Positions 15,641 to 23,040 of a stretch of DNA of 35,209 nucleotides are shown piece by piece (positions within the stretch are counted from its first letter, which is position 1; the number at the start of each line of letters is the position of its first letter). The notes below the pieces were generated by a model that was not told where the DNA came from, did not search any database, and was given only the letters and a program-made list of their open reading frames with translations. Position numbers and translations under genes: made by a program. The stretch is from Halobacteriovoraceae bacterium (GTDB taxonomy: Bacteria; Bdellovibrionota; Bacteriovoracia; Bacteriovoracales; Bacteriovoracaceae). Location: contig PAZA01000068.1 of the NCBI GenBank assembly GCA_002715375.1, positions 1 through 35,209 on the forward strand, written 5' to 3'.

Positions 15641-17844
15641 TACTTTACCACCGAAGCCATCTTATTTTCAGATAAATGATCCATTACTATATGCATAGTC
15701 TCTTCAATTCCTGGATCTAACCTTAACCTTTTAATCCACTCATTTTTTCTTTGCTTAAAATCTTCATCCCACTTTTCTTTGTCGGATGCTTTTATACTCT
15801 CAGAATCTTTAAGTGATTGCTCAAAATTAGATACCATAATCGCATCATTTTCTGATGTAATTTTCAATCTCTTTGTTATCTCTTCATTTTCTTTTTCTTG
15901 TCTCATTGTTTCCTTTAAATTTAAAGAAATCTTTGTATCTTCTCTCCTCTCCTTAAGGTAGTTGATACTCTCAATGATCTTTTTAAACCTATCATTTTTT
16001 AAAACTCTCTCCCCACTTTTTTTCTTTAGCAAATCATACTTGTAATTAAAAGCATTCCAAATATTATATTTTTGTGGAGAGATCTCGTCCCATGGCAGAG
16101 AGTGGTCTAGGTCTTGCTCTCTATTTTTACCGTAATCAAATGGATCAGGTATAACAATATCTGACTTAATTCCCTTAAACTGGGTAGAGGTTCCAGTAAT
16201 CCTATAAAACTTTTGTATAGTTACTTTCAAAGCTCCAAATGTCTCTCCAAAAAGGCTTAAAAAAGGTCCATTATTTAAATTGTATACTGCCTGAACAGTT
16301 CCCTTACCATGAGAGTGCTCCCCACCAACTATAATGGCCCTTTTATAATCTTGCATAGCCCCTGCTAAAATCTCTGAAGCTGAAGCACTAAAGCGGTTGA
16401 TCATGACAAATAAGGGGCCTCCGTAAATGATATCTGGGTCATCATCAGACATTACCTCTATCTTTCCAGGTCTATCCCTCACTTGAACCACAGGTCCATT
16501 TTTTATAAATAATCCAGCCATTTTCTTGGCATCTACTAAAGCCCCTCCACCATTATTCCTCAGGTCTAAAATAACCGCATCGATATTTGATGACTTTAAC
16601 CTTAGGAGTTCTCGCCTTACATCAGAACTTGCATTCCTACCCTTCCCATCAAAGTCACGATAGAACTTGGGTAACTGAATATAACCAATACGAGCTTTCT
16701 GATCTTTAAAACTTAATACAGAAGATTTAGCATAAGAGGCACCTATTTGAACGACATCTCTTTCAATTTTTATTAATTTCCTTGTTCCATCGACCTTTCT
16801 TACCGTTAACTTTACAATAGAACCTTTAGGCCCTCTTATATACCTAACTGCATCTTCGACTCTCATATCAACGAGGTCCACAGGATCTCCTGTTTCTTGA
16901 GCAACCATTAAGATAACATCGTCTACTTCTAAGTCTTTTTGCCTCCAAGCTGCACCACCAGGCACGATTTTAACAACTTTAATAAAGGATCCATCTTCTT
17001 GAAGAACAGCTCCAATACCCTCAAGGGATCCGGAAATATCGATATCGAAATCCTCTTTTTTCTTTGGCGGAAGGTATGAGGTATGGGGATCAAAAATATT
17101 CGAAATGGAGTTAAAAAACTTTTCTAGGTAATCATCATGAGTTTCTTTTAAGATTCTTGAAAATAAATTCTTATACTTTTTTGAAATTGACTTCTTCGCC
17201 TTATTCCTTAAGTCAGTATCACTCATTTTAAGAATTTTTTCGTCTATTTTTAACTGAGCTTTTTTATTTTCGCTTAATTTTTTTCCTTTACGATTCTCTT
17301 CTCTGTCTTTTTTATCTTTTTCCAAACTTTTCTTTTCTTCAAGTAACGATAGATATCGGTTTAAAACAGATTGCTTGAAAATTTTTCTCCAATGCTCACG
17401 AAAATCTTTTTCTGATGAAACAAATTCTTTCTTATCTGGATCTAATTCTAATTCCTCATTTAAATCAAAATTAAATCTTTTTTCAAACATTAGCTTCCTG
17501 AAATCTTGTGCTTCCTTCACACGAGTCATCATGATATTTCTTGCTTCAATAACCAAATAATGATTTCCATTAACCATTTGGTCATCCATGAGTGATTTAT
17601 ATTTTCTTAATTTTTTAACATCGCTTGCGTAAAAAAACTGTTTCGAGCCATCGACCTTTTTAATGAATTCTATAAAAGCCTTGCTTGATAAATCATCATT
17701 CACACTCTGTGGACGGTAGTGCTGAGTTTCAAGATAGTTTTTTAAAACATTCCCAACCAAAAGAGACTTTCTTTCCTTTAAGAGAGCAATAGATTCACTA
17801 ATTTGAAGAGATAAGACTAAGACGAAAAGGATCACTATTCTCAT
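15640..17844 (-). CDS. prc: Carboxy-terminal (tail-specific) processing protease, S41
   Basis: A 734-residue periplasmic protease of the Tsp/Prc type that degrades or trims proteins from their C-terminus. A signal peptide covers about the first 20 residues. A long helical N-terminal region follows, then a PDZ domain (GSLEGIGAVLQEDGSFIKVV, about 262-345) and the S41 core. The catalytic dyad is visible: Ser in NRFSASASEILAGAMQDY and Lys in HGKGTVQ (about residues 483-515). The tail (WDEISPQKYN and beyond) matches the Prc C-terminal extension. E. coli Prc is 682 residues; the extra length is in charged helical segments. In other bacteria Prc controls murein hydrolases, which would fit the neighbouring transglycosylase gene. 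That link is inference. Confidence 0.95.
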   Translation of the reverse strand: MRIVILFVLVLSLQISESIALLKERKSLLVGNVLKNYLETQHYRPQSVNDDLSSKAFIEFIKKVDGSKQFFYASDVKKLRKYKSLMDDQMVNGNHYLVIEARNIMMTRVKEAQDFRKLMFEKRFNFDLNEELELDPDKKEFVSSEKDFREHWRKIFKQSVLNRYLSLLEEKKSLEKDKKDREENRKGKKLSENKKAQLKIDEKILKMSDTDLRNKAKKSISKKYKNLFSRILKETHDDYLEKFFNSISNIFDPHTSYLPPKKKEDFDIDISGSLEGIGAVLQEDGSFIKVVKIVPGGAAWRQKDLEVDDVILMVAQETGDPVDLVDMRVEDAVRYIRGPKGSIVKLTVRKVDGTRKLIKIERDVVQIGASYAKSSVLSFKDQKARIGYIQLPKFYRDFDGKGRNASSDVRRELLRLKSSNIDAVILDLRNNGGGALVDAKKMAGLFIKNGPVVQVRDRPGKIEVMSDDDPDIIYGGPLFVMINRFSASASEILAGAMQDYKRAIIVGGEHSHGKGTVQAVYNLNNGPFLSLFGETFGALKVTIQKFYRITGTSTQFKGIKSDIVIPDPFDYGKNREQDLDHSLPWDEISPQKYNIWNAFNYKYDLLKKKSGERVLKNDRFKKIIESINYLKERREDTKISLNLKETMRQEKENEEITKRLKITSENDAIMVSNFEQSLKDSESIKASDKEKWDEDFKQRKNEWIKRLRLDPGIEETMHIVMDHLSENKMASVVK

Positions 17845-17932
17845 TAATACTCCCTATATAAAGTAAGACCTATTACCTATTTTACAGAAATTAGCTAACA
17901 ACTCAAAGCGCAATTTTTCCTCGATAAAAGAG

Positions 17933-19156
17933 TTAATCTGTCACACTCTCTACTTCACCAAGAATAGAGATATTGTATATTTCAGCCTTACTTAAACATT
18001 CCTCTAAATCATCCTTAAAACTATTATCACGATCAAAATCACTCCAATATTTTTTATCAGGCCTTATAATTGGGAACTTAGGAGCAAATAAGCTACAAGC
18101 ATCATCGTGAGGGACCTCAGATAATTTATAAATATTTATATTTTTTGCAATTGACAAGGTTTCAGATTTGTTAAACCCCAAAAGAGGACGAAAAATACTC
18201 ATTTCACAAGTCGAATCAATAACTGAAATATTTCCCATGGTCTGGCTTGATACTTGAGCTAAAGAGTCTCCAGTACACAAGGCTTCTCCATTTATTTTTT
18301 TTGCTAATAGAGCGGAGCACTCTATCATATACTTCCTAAAGAGAAGTGTTCTATATTCATTCCTACAAGTTTGAGATATTTTCTTTTGAACATCCCCAAA
18401 TGGCACAATATATAATCTTGTTTCTCTTTGAAACTTCCCCAAAGCCGAAGCAATGTTTATGATTTTTTCTTTAACCTCGTTCCCTACAAATGGATAAGCA
18501 TAAAAGAAAACGAATGTCTGATGACAACCTCGTTTGGCCATCAAATAGCTCGCTACTGGAGAATCAAAACCACCTGAGAGTAAGGTAACCAAGTGCCCTG
18601 TAGTTCCGTAAGGTTGACCTCCCATCCCAAAGTGTTTATCAACAGAAACAAAAATGTTTTCCTCAGTAATGTTAATTTGGATTAATAGCTCAGGATTAAC
18701 CATTTTGGCCTTCAAGCTAGAAAAGTCATTAAGGACCTTTCCTCCAATCTCTCTTGAAATCTCCTGACTATCCTTTGGAAACCTTTTAAAAGACCTAACA
18801 GTTTTTACTTTAAAAGTATTTGGAAGACTTTCTTTTGCAGAAAGCAAAGCCTTAACAGCAGGGTATATTAAAGAATCATCAACAGCGACTACTTTTGCGT
18901 AAAAAAACGAATGTATCCCAGCAACCCGCTTTAGTGCTTGATAAACACGCTCGTTAAAGACTCCTTTTGTAGTTACCAAAATTCTGTTTCCCTCCTTATT
19001 ACAACTGAAATCTGGTCCATGATAATGCCAAAAGGTTTCACGAACATGCTTAATAAGGGCCTTAAAGTACACATTTCTATTCTTCCCTTTCAACCATAGT
19101 TCATCAACATTAACTACGATCCCCTCATTCAACTCTTTTTTATCCTCTACATTCAT
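17933..19156 (-). CDS. thiI: tRNA 4-thiouridine synthetase ThiI, short form without rhodanese domain
   Basis: A 407-residue enzyme that activates U8 of tRNA by adenylation for sulfur insertion. An N-terminal ferredoxin-like/THUMP region (about 60-170) precedes the PP-loop SGGFDSPVASYL (194-205). Further family segments are GEALCTGDSLAQVSSQT and the distal DDACSLFAPKFPI. The C-terminal rhodanese domain found in E. coli ThiI (482 residues) is missing, as in Bacillus and archaea, where a dedicated cysteine desulfurase supplies sulfur. The desulfurase gene lies 20 nt upstream on the same strand, which fits that arrangement. A part in thiazole synthesis is less likely without the rhodanese domain. 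Confidence 0.95.
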   Translation of the reverse strand: MNVEDKKELNEGIVVNVDELWLKGKNRNVYFKALIKHVRETFWHYHGPDFSCNKEGNRILVTTKGVFNERVYQALKRVAGIHSFFYAKVVAVDDSLIYPAVKALLSAKESLPNTFKVKTVRSFKRFPKDSQEISREIGGKVLNDFSSLKAKMVNPELLIQINITEENIFVSVDKHFGMGGQPYGTTGHLVTLLSGGFDSPVASYLMAKRGCHQTFVFFYAYPFVGNEVKEKIINIASALGKFQRETRLYIVPFGDVQKKISQTCRNEYRTLLFRKYMIECSALLAKKINGEALCTGDSLAQVSSQTMGNISVIDSTCEMSIFRPLLGFNKSETLSIAKNINIYKLSEVPHDDACSLFAPKFPIIRPDKKYWSDFDRDNSFKDDLEECLSKAEIYNISILGEVESVTD

Positions 19157-19176
19157 ATTCGTTTTTCCTTAAAAAT

Positions 19177-20337
19177 TTATTTTTTCTTAGGCATAAGAAA
19201 ACTCATTTCATCAATACAATTTTTTAACTTTTCACAAAATATTTTTCCTTCTTCCCACGTTGTTTCATTAGAAAAAGATATTCTCAGAACATTTTTGTGA
19301 TACTTGTTATCTATTCCTAAACCTTTAAATACAGTATTTTCGCCTTTTACTTTGGAGGAGCAAGCAGAGGTACTTGATAAATAAATTTCTTCTTGCTCCA
19401 TATGCCGGAGAATAATATCACTTGAAATATTTGGCACGACAAATGTTAATATATATGGGCTTACTTTACATTTATCGGAACTTGAAAATGGGAAAAGAAC
19501 CTCTGGGATGTTTTCCTTTAGGGTTGTTCTAATTTTTTTATAAATATTATCAACTCTGTTGTACTCACCTTCTAACGAGTCCATCCCCTCCTTTACAGCC
19601 CGAGTAAAACTAGAAATTAAAGGAAAAGACTGCGTAGAAGATCTTAAATTTTTTTCCTGGCCACCACCATAGAGAAGAGGTTTGATTGAAACTCCCTTTT
19701 TCACATAAATTCCTGCTATCCCTTTAGGCCCTCCTAATTTATGACTTGAAACAGTCATATAATCTATATATTGATCAAATAAACTTATACTTAGTTTGGA
19801 GAAGCTCTGGGTAGCATCAACATGAATTTTTGTTTCTTCCTTTATTTTTTTTAACCTTTGAGAAAACTCTTCAACTGGTTGGATGACGCCTGATTGATTA
19901 TTTACATGGCTTAAAGCAACTAAAATAACTTTAGAGTCTAAATTTTGAAAAAAAGTTTCTTGATCTAAAATACCACTTTCATCTAAAGGAAGTTCTTTGA
20001 TTACTAGCCCTCTTTTTTCACACTCCTTTAAAGGTCCAATAAGACTTGGATGTTCAGAACTAGAAATATAAGCGACATCACCTTCTTTAAAGTCAAAACT
20101 TAAAAGGGCCATATTATTGGATTCAGTAGCAGATGAAGTAAAAACAAAGTCGTATAAATCTTTGCCTTTAACAGTCTTGGTGAAATAGTTTCGATGATCC
20201 TCAATTTTTTTTAAGAGTGACTGACCAAATTTATGCTTTGCCGATGGGTTCGCAAAACAGTTTTTTAAACCTTTATTAAGAGTTTCTAGTGCTTCTTTTC
20301 TAATTTTTTGTGAAGCTGCATTATCGAAATAAATCAT
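19177..20337 (-). CDS. Cysteine desulfurase (NifS/IscS family), partner of ThiI
   Basis: A PLP enzyme of 386 residues that takes sulfur from cysteine as a persulfide. Visible residues: the start MIYFDNAASQ, TSSATESNN (68-76), His96, Asp174 in HVDATQSF, the PLP lysine Lys200 in SSHKLGGPKG and the persulfide Cys326 in STSACSS. The frame stays open 219 nt further upstream, but that extra stretch is low-complexity and unlike the family. The ATG at 20337, with a nearby AGG-rich ribosome binding region, gives the normal N-terminus. It is cotranscribed with thiI, so it probably serves tRNA thiolation rather than general Fe-S assembly, as no isc/suf genes are here. Confidence 0.93.
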   Translation of the reverse strand: MIYFDNAASQKIRKEALETLNKGLKNCFANPSAKHKFGQSLLKKIEDHRNYFTKTVKGKDLYDFVFTSSATESNNMALLSFDFKEGDVAYISSSEHPSLIGPLKECEKRGLVIKELPLDESGILDQETFFQNLDSKVILVALSHVNNQSGVIQPVEEFSQRLKKIKEETKIHVDATQSFSKLSISLFDQYIDYMTVSSHKLGGPKGIAGIYVKKGVSIKPLLYGGGQEKNLRSSTQSFPLISSFTRAVKEGMDSLEGEYNRVDNIYKKIRTTLKENIPEVLFPFSSSDKCKVSPYILTFVVPNISSDIILRHMEQEEIYLSSTSACSSKVKGENTVFKGLGIDNKYHKNVLRISFSNETTWEEGKIFCEKLKNCIDEMSFLMPKKK

Positions 20338-20477
20338 TTGTAAGCCTACCCTAGTGCATAAGGTTGAAATGCCGAATTTTCGCTCTACTTCATACCTCTG
20401 TCCACCCTTTTTATCCAGTTTTAGGTCCAAATTGTTTAGTTTAAAAAAATTTATAAAAATAAACTTGATGAAAAGGG

Positions 20478-20505
20478 TTGATTTTTTTTTAAAATGGACG
20501 ATAAT
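20478..20505 (+). promoter_or_regulatory. Predicted promoter for the first structured leader
   Basis: TTGATT (20478-20483), a 16-nt spacer and GATAAT (20500-20505) predict a start near 20512, just before the first helix of the leader at 20524. It lies in the 273-nt gap between the divergent desulfurase and lipoprotein genes. Confidence 0.5.
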
Positions 20506-20511
20506 CACATT

Positions 20512-20610
20512 ACTCACCGCAACAAGGCTCTCGCTGTACGTCTGTAGAAGCCGCACGTCCGAAGGGTCGGAGCCTTACCAGAGAGATGAAGTCTCTTTGG
20601 GGATTCTGAA
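20512..20610 (+). promoter_or_regulatory. Structured 5' leader, copy A (candidate cis-regulatory RNA)
   Basis: This stretch is visibly GC-richer than the flanking DNA. Helix P1 pairs AAGGCTC (20524-20530) with GAGCCTT (20570-20576) and can extend inward by CG/CG after one bulged base. The enclosed loop contains GCTGTACGT (20533-20541) and ACGT (20555-20558). Hairpin P2 (20578-20600, 9 bp including a GT pair, loop TGAAG) overlaps the GGGGA ribosome binding site at 20599-20603, 7 nt before the ATG at 20611. P1 and P2 lie side by side, and AAGCC (20548-20552) could compete for the 5' arm of P1. A second copy with matching blocks and compensatory changes is at 21515-21600. Ligand or trigger is unknown. 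Confidence 0.5.
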
Positions 20611-21504
20611 ATGAAAATTCAAATTAACTCTAAAAGATATTTGCTTTTATCTCTTTTAGCTTTTTCCCTAATATCCTGTAAGCCTTTGGACTTTCTTTAT
20701 AAGGAAATTAAGTCCTTGGGGTACATAACCTACACAACACCCTTAAAAGATGCAGGACCAGGAACTCTCCTTGGAGGTAATCCAAAAGGACTAAAACTGG
20801 TTGCACCTCCAGAGGCATGTTTTCCAAAAGAAGTCCAAGAAGATAAGCTCCTAAGGGTCGATTCAACAACAATTGCCCAAAAAGAAAAAATGATTACAAC
20901 TAGTGGTAAAGCTAATATTAAATTATTTAATATGCTTTCAATGGGAAATGCTAGCATTGGAGCAGGAGCTTCCTTTAATAAAGTCCAGACTGTTGTTCTT
21001 ACAATGAAAGGAGTTCACATAGAATATTTTGATTCTGTACAACTATCCTACTACTATCAAGAAGAAATGAGCGAAACTTGTAAAGACTTTCTCGATAGAT
21101 TTGGCTTTATAATACAAGCAATTAAGGTCGAAGAACTTGTTTTTCAATTTTATGATAAATCTGGTGTTGCAATTAAGCTTAACCTTGATAAATTGGAAAA
21201 AATTTTGGAGCTCGATACTTCATTAGATTTTTCTATTGAAAATAAATTAAGTCTCGTTATTAAAACTCCCAAGTACATTGGTTATCAACTAGGTAGACTT
21301 ATCCGTCAGGATAATGGTTTATCTATATATAGAGCATCTAAAACTCGGTTTGGAAAATTTTATTTTGAGTCCCTAGATTTATTTTCTGAAGATAGAGAAC
21401 AATTTTTTGACCAGAAAAGAGGTCATCAATTTATGACAAATCAATTTAAAAACTTAGAAATTGAGGATGAAATAGAAGAAAATTCAGTACTCATAAATTT
21501 ATAA
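20611..21504 (+). CDS. Lipoprotein of unknown function
   Basis: A 297-residue exported protein. A Lys/Arg-containing N-terminus, a hydrophobic core and the lipobox LISC (Cys23) make it a lipoprotein. The mature part starts with a proline- and glycine-rich segment (TPLKDAGPGTLLGG, about 43-56) and one APPEACFP motif with a second Cys (about 65-72). Alternating strand-like and helical stretches follow, with no membrane span or repeats. I recognise no family. It is controlled by a structured leader that masks its ribosome binding site and is followed by a second lipoprotein gene with a related leader, so the two probably respond to the same signal. Confidence 0.8.
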   Translation: MKIQINSKRYLLLSLLAFSLISCKPLDFLYKEIKSLGYITYTTPLKDAGPGTLLGGNPKGLKLVAPPEACFPKEVQEDKLLRVDSTTIAQKEKMITTSGKANIKLFNMLSMGNASIGAGASFNKVQTVVLTMKGVHIEYFDSVQLSYYYQEEMSETCKDFLDRFGFIIQAIKVEELVFQFYDKSGVAIKLNLDKLEKILELDTSLDFSIENKLSLVIKTPKYIGYQLGRLIRQDNGLSIYRASKTRFGKFYFESLDLFSEDREQFFDQKRGHQFMTNQFKNLEIEDEIEENSVLINL

Positions 21505-21514
21505 GGATTAATAA

Positions 21515-21600
21515 ATTAGGGTTGTTGCTGTCCGTAAGTTGCTTTGGAACGTTTTTATCAAAACAAGCCTAATTCCTAAAGAAACGAAGTTTCTTAGGAG
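21515..21600 (+). promoter_or_regulatory. Structured 5' leader, copy B (candidate cis-regulatory RNA)
   Basis: Begins 10 nt after the stop of the preceding lipoprotein gene. Helix P1 pairs ATTAGGGTTG (21515-21524) with CAAGCCTAAT (21564-21573), with one G-G mismatch, and extends by two T-A pairs. The loop carries GCTGTCCGT (21527-21535) and ACGT (21549-21552) at the same spacing as copy A. Hairpin P2 (21575-21598: CCTAA, a bulged A, GAAAC, loop GAA, then GTTTC and TTAGG) buries part of the ribosome binding site TTAGGAG (21594-21600), 6 nt before the ATG at 21607. No separate promoter is obvious; it may lie inside the first gene's end or the two genes may share a transcript. Confidence 0.5.
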
Positions 21601-21606
21601 AAAAGT

Positions 21607-22476
21607 ATGAACCATTTGTTTAAAGGAAAAGAAAATCTAAGAAAAATTTTTACGCTAATCCTTCTCATCTCTACTCTTTTTTTAGTCTCTTGTGGTAAGT
21701 CTCCTGAAAATCAAATTGTGAAAGACGTTAATATCAATTCTTCTTTAGAAGATGGTGATGTTTACGTATCTTTTTCTTCAGTATTCAAAATTGGTGCTGT
21801 ATCAATGACTTCAATTCAACTGCCAATTGTTGACCCTAGAGACTCCTCAATTAAATACGGAGAAATTAGTTTTAAGCCAACCTTAGAACCTGGTCATAAT
21901 GAAATTGGTTTTAAATTTAACCTTACAGCTTCCTCAGAAGTTCAGGGTGGTTATGGAACACTACCAAATGGTGAAGACCTTCCAATTAGTGGCTTTGGGA
22001 CAACAGACATCATAGAGTTAAAAATTGATAAAATTAACTCTAAACTTTATCTTGCCTTTGGAAAAAATCATACCCTTTTAGGTTTTGCAGTTGTCATTAA
22101 AGAGTTTGATGTAGTGGGAGATGCAATACCTGGAGCGAATATCTTTCTTGGCTTTGATATCAAAGGCGTTCAGGGAATGGCCGGACTGTTTTCATCTCAA
22201 GAAGAAATGCAAAGTGGTTTAGGTTTTTTCCTTGATTTAAGCAGTGTTGTATCTAACGATATCATAAACGATATCATAGATAAAAAACCAATTACTCCTG
22301 AAGCATTTGCTCAAATGCAAGAAAACGTAGCAATGGAAAGTATTACTAGAATGACCGTAGGGGAACAAGAACCTCTCTTTAATGATGTTAATGCTAGCAA
22401 AAGGAACCTAAAGAAACTCAATAAAGCCTTTAAAAAGCTTGGTAAAAGAAAAGTGAATTACGCAAGAAGAGACTAA
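21607..22476 (+). CDS. Lipoprotein of unknown function
   Basis: A 289-residue exported protein with a basic N-terminus, a hydrophobic stretch and the lipobox LVSC (Cys29). The mature part looks beta-rich up to about residue 180, with segments such as YVSFSSVFKIGAVS and GYGTLPNGEDLPISGFG, and ends in a basic, helical tail (KRNLKKLNKAFKKLGKRK). No conserved motif is recognised. It is not an obvious paralogue of the lipoprotein encoded upstream, although both leaders are related. The gene ends about 20 nt before a perfect 11-bp inverted repeat (22495-22519), with the Sel1-like gene converging from the right. Confidence 0.8.
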   Translation: MNHLFKGKENLRKIFTLILLISTLFLVSCGKSPENQIVKDVNINSSLEDGDVYVSFSSVFKIGAVSMTSIQLPIVDPRDSSIKYGEISFKPTLEPGHNEIGFKFNLTASSEVQGGYGTLPNGEDLPISGFGTTDIIELKIDKINSKLYLAFGKNHTLLGFAVVIKEFDVVGDAIPGANIFLGFDIKGVQGMAGLFSSQEEMQSGLGFFLDLSSVVSNDIINDIIDKKPITPEAFAQMQENVAMESITRMTVGEQEPLFNDVNASKRNLKKLNKAFKKLGKRKVNYARRD

Positions 22477-22489
22477 GACGACCCATTTA

Positions 22490-22858
22490 TTATTGAGGTT
22501 CCTCCTTTGGAGGAACCTCTTCTCCGATACAAAACTTTTTATCTCCTAGCCTGCAAGCCTCATTGAAATATAGTCTCGAAATTTTTTTTCGCCCTATTTT
22601 TTCTGCTCTTTTTCCACTCTCAATACACCCTAAAGAATAACCAAGCTCACACGATTTCTGTAGATAATGATCGGCTAAATCTTGATCTCCTCTGTCTTTA
22701 TAGTTCAACCCGGCAACCATACAGGCAGCTTTATTTTCTTCATTATTACAAAACCATTTATAAATATCTACTTCATAAATCCTGTGAAGAAAGTATAAGC
22801 TAAGCATTGCTAAAAAAAAGAATAGATACCTTTTCAAATAATTTTTATTACTTCTCAA
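22490..22858 (-). CDS. Small membrane-anchored Sel1-like repeat protein
   Basis: A 122-residue protein with one N-terminal hydrophobic segment (about 11-24) and then two or three short helical repeats with the pattern A-x-x-x-C-x-L-G-x-x-x-G/F-C, seen in YLQKSCELGYSLGCI and YFNEACRLGDKKFCI. These resemble Cys-containing Sel1/TPR-like repeats, which mediate protein contacts in the periplasm and may form intra-repeat disulfides. Start is a TTG with AGGAAA at a proper distance; no ATG fits. The last ten codons form a perfect hairpin. Its upstream region contains a Fur-box-like palindrome, so iron control is possible. Function is unknown. Confidence 0.7.
   Translation of the reverse strand: MRSNKNYLKRYLFFFLAMLSLYFLHRIYEVDIYKWFCNNEENKAACMVAGLNYKDRGDQDLADHYLQKSCELGYSLGCIESGKRAEKIGRKKISRLYFNEACRLGDKKFCIGEEVPPKEEPQ
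22495..22519. terminator. Perfect 11-bp hairpin between convergent genes
   Basis: GAGGTTCCTCC (22495-22505) and its exact complement (22509-22519) flank a TTT loop. The whole hairpin lies inside the last codons of the minus-strand Sel1-like gene. It would also stop plus-strand transcripts of the lipoprotein gene, although neither side has a long T tract, so Rho or another factor may be needed. Confidence 0.6.
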
Positions 22859-22922
22859 AGTATTTCCTATATTTAATTTATTTAGATTATAAAACAGTTT
22901 ATAAAATCATCTATTTTTATTC

Positions 22923-22935
22923 AATGATTATCATT
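22923..22935. promoter_or_regulatory. Fur-box-like palindrome
   Basis: AATGATTATCATT is a 6-1-6 inverted repeat. On the minus strand it reads AATGATAATCATT, identical to the 13-bp centre of the classic E. coli Fur consensus. It lies between the divergent Sel1-like gene (start 22858) and the histidine kinase gene (start 23041). A minus-strand TTGAAT, possibly the -35 of the Sel1-like gene, overlaps its edge with TAAACT 17 nt further on, which fits repression by Fur. Confidence 0.55.
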
Positions 22936-22944
22936 TTTTAATAG

Positions 22945-22973
22945 TGGACTTAAATACACTCTATTTTTTATAT
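22945..22973 (+). promoter_or_regulatory. Possible promoter of the hybrid histidine kinase
   Basis: TGGACT (22945-22950), a 17-nt spacer and TTATAT (22968-22973) lie just downstream of the Fur-like box and about 60 nt before the kinase start. Match to the sigma70 consensus is moderate. Confidence 0.3.
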
Positions 22974-23040
22974 TTTCTAAAGAAAAAAATCCCAAAAGTC
23001 GATTAATTAATGACAGTTTAGTATTGTTCAGGGTCAGTAT

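Noticed and set aside
20338-20556. 73-residue N-terminal extension of the cysteine desulfurase
   Set aside because: The stretch is low-complexity, unlike the family, and covers the promoter region of the divergent lipoprotein gene; the ATG at 20337 gives the standard N-terminus.
20524-20580. tRNA-like look: a 7-bp stem followed by A and CCA (AAGGCTC ... GAGCCTT-A-CCA)
   Set aside because: Only 39 nt lie inside the stem, there is no T-arm GTTCRAN pattern and no anticodon arm; the related second copy lacks the CCA. It is better read as P1 of a leader.
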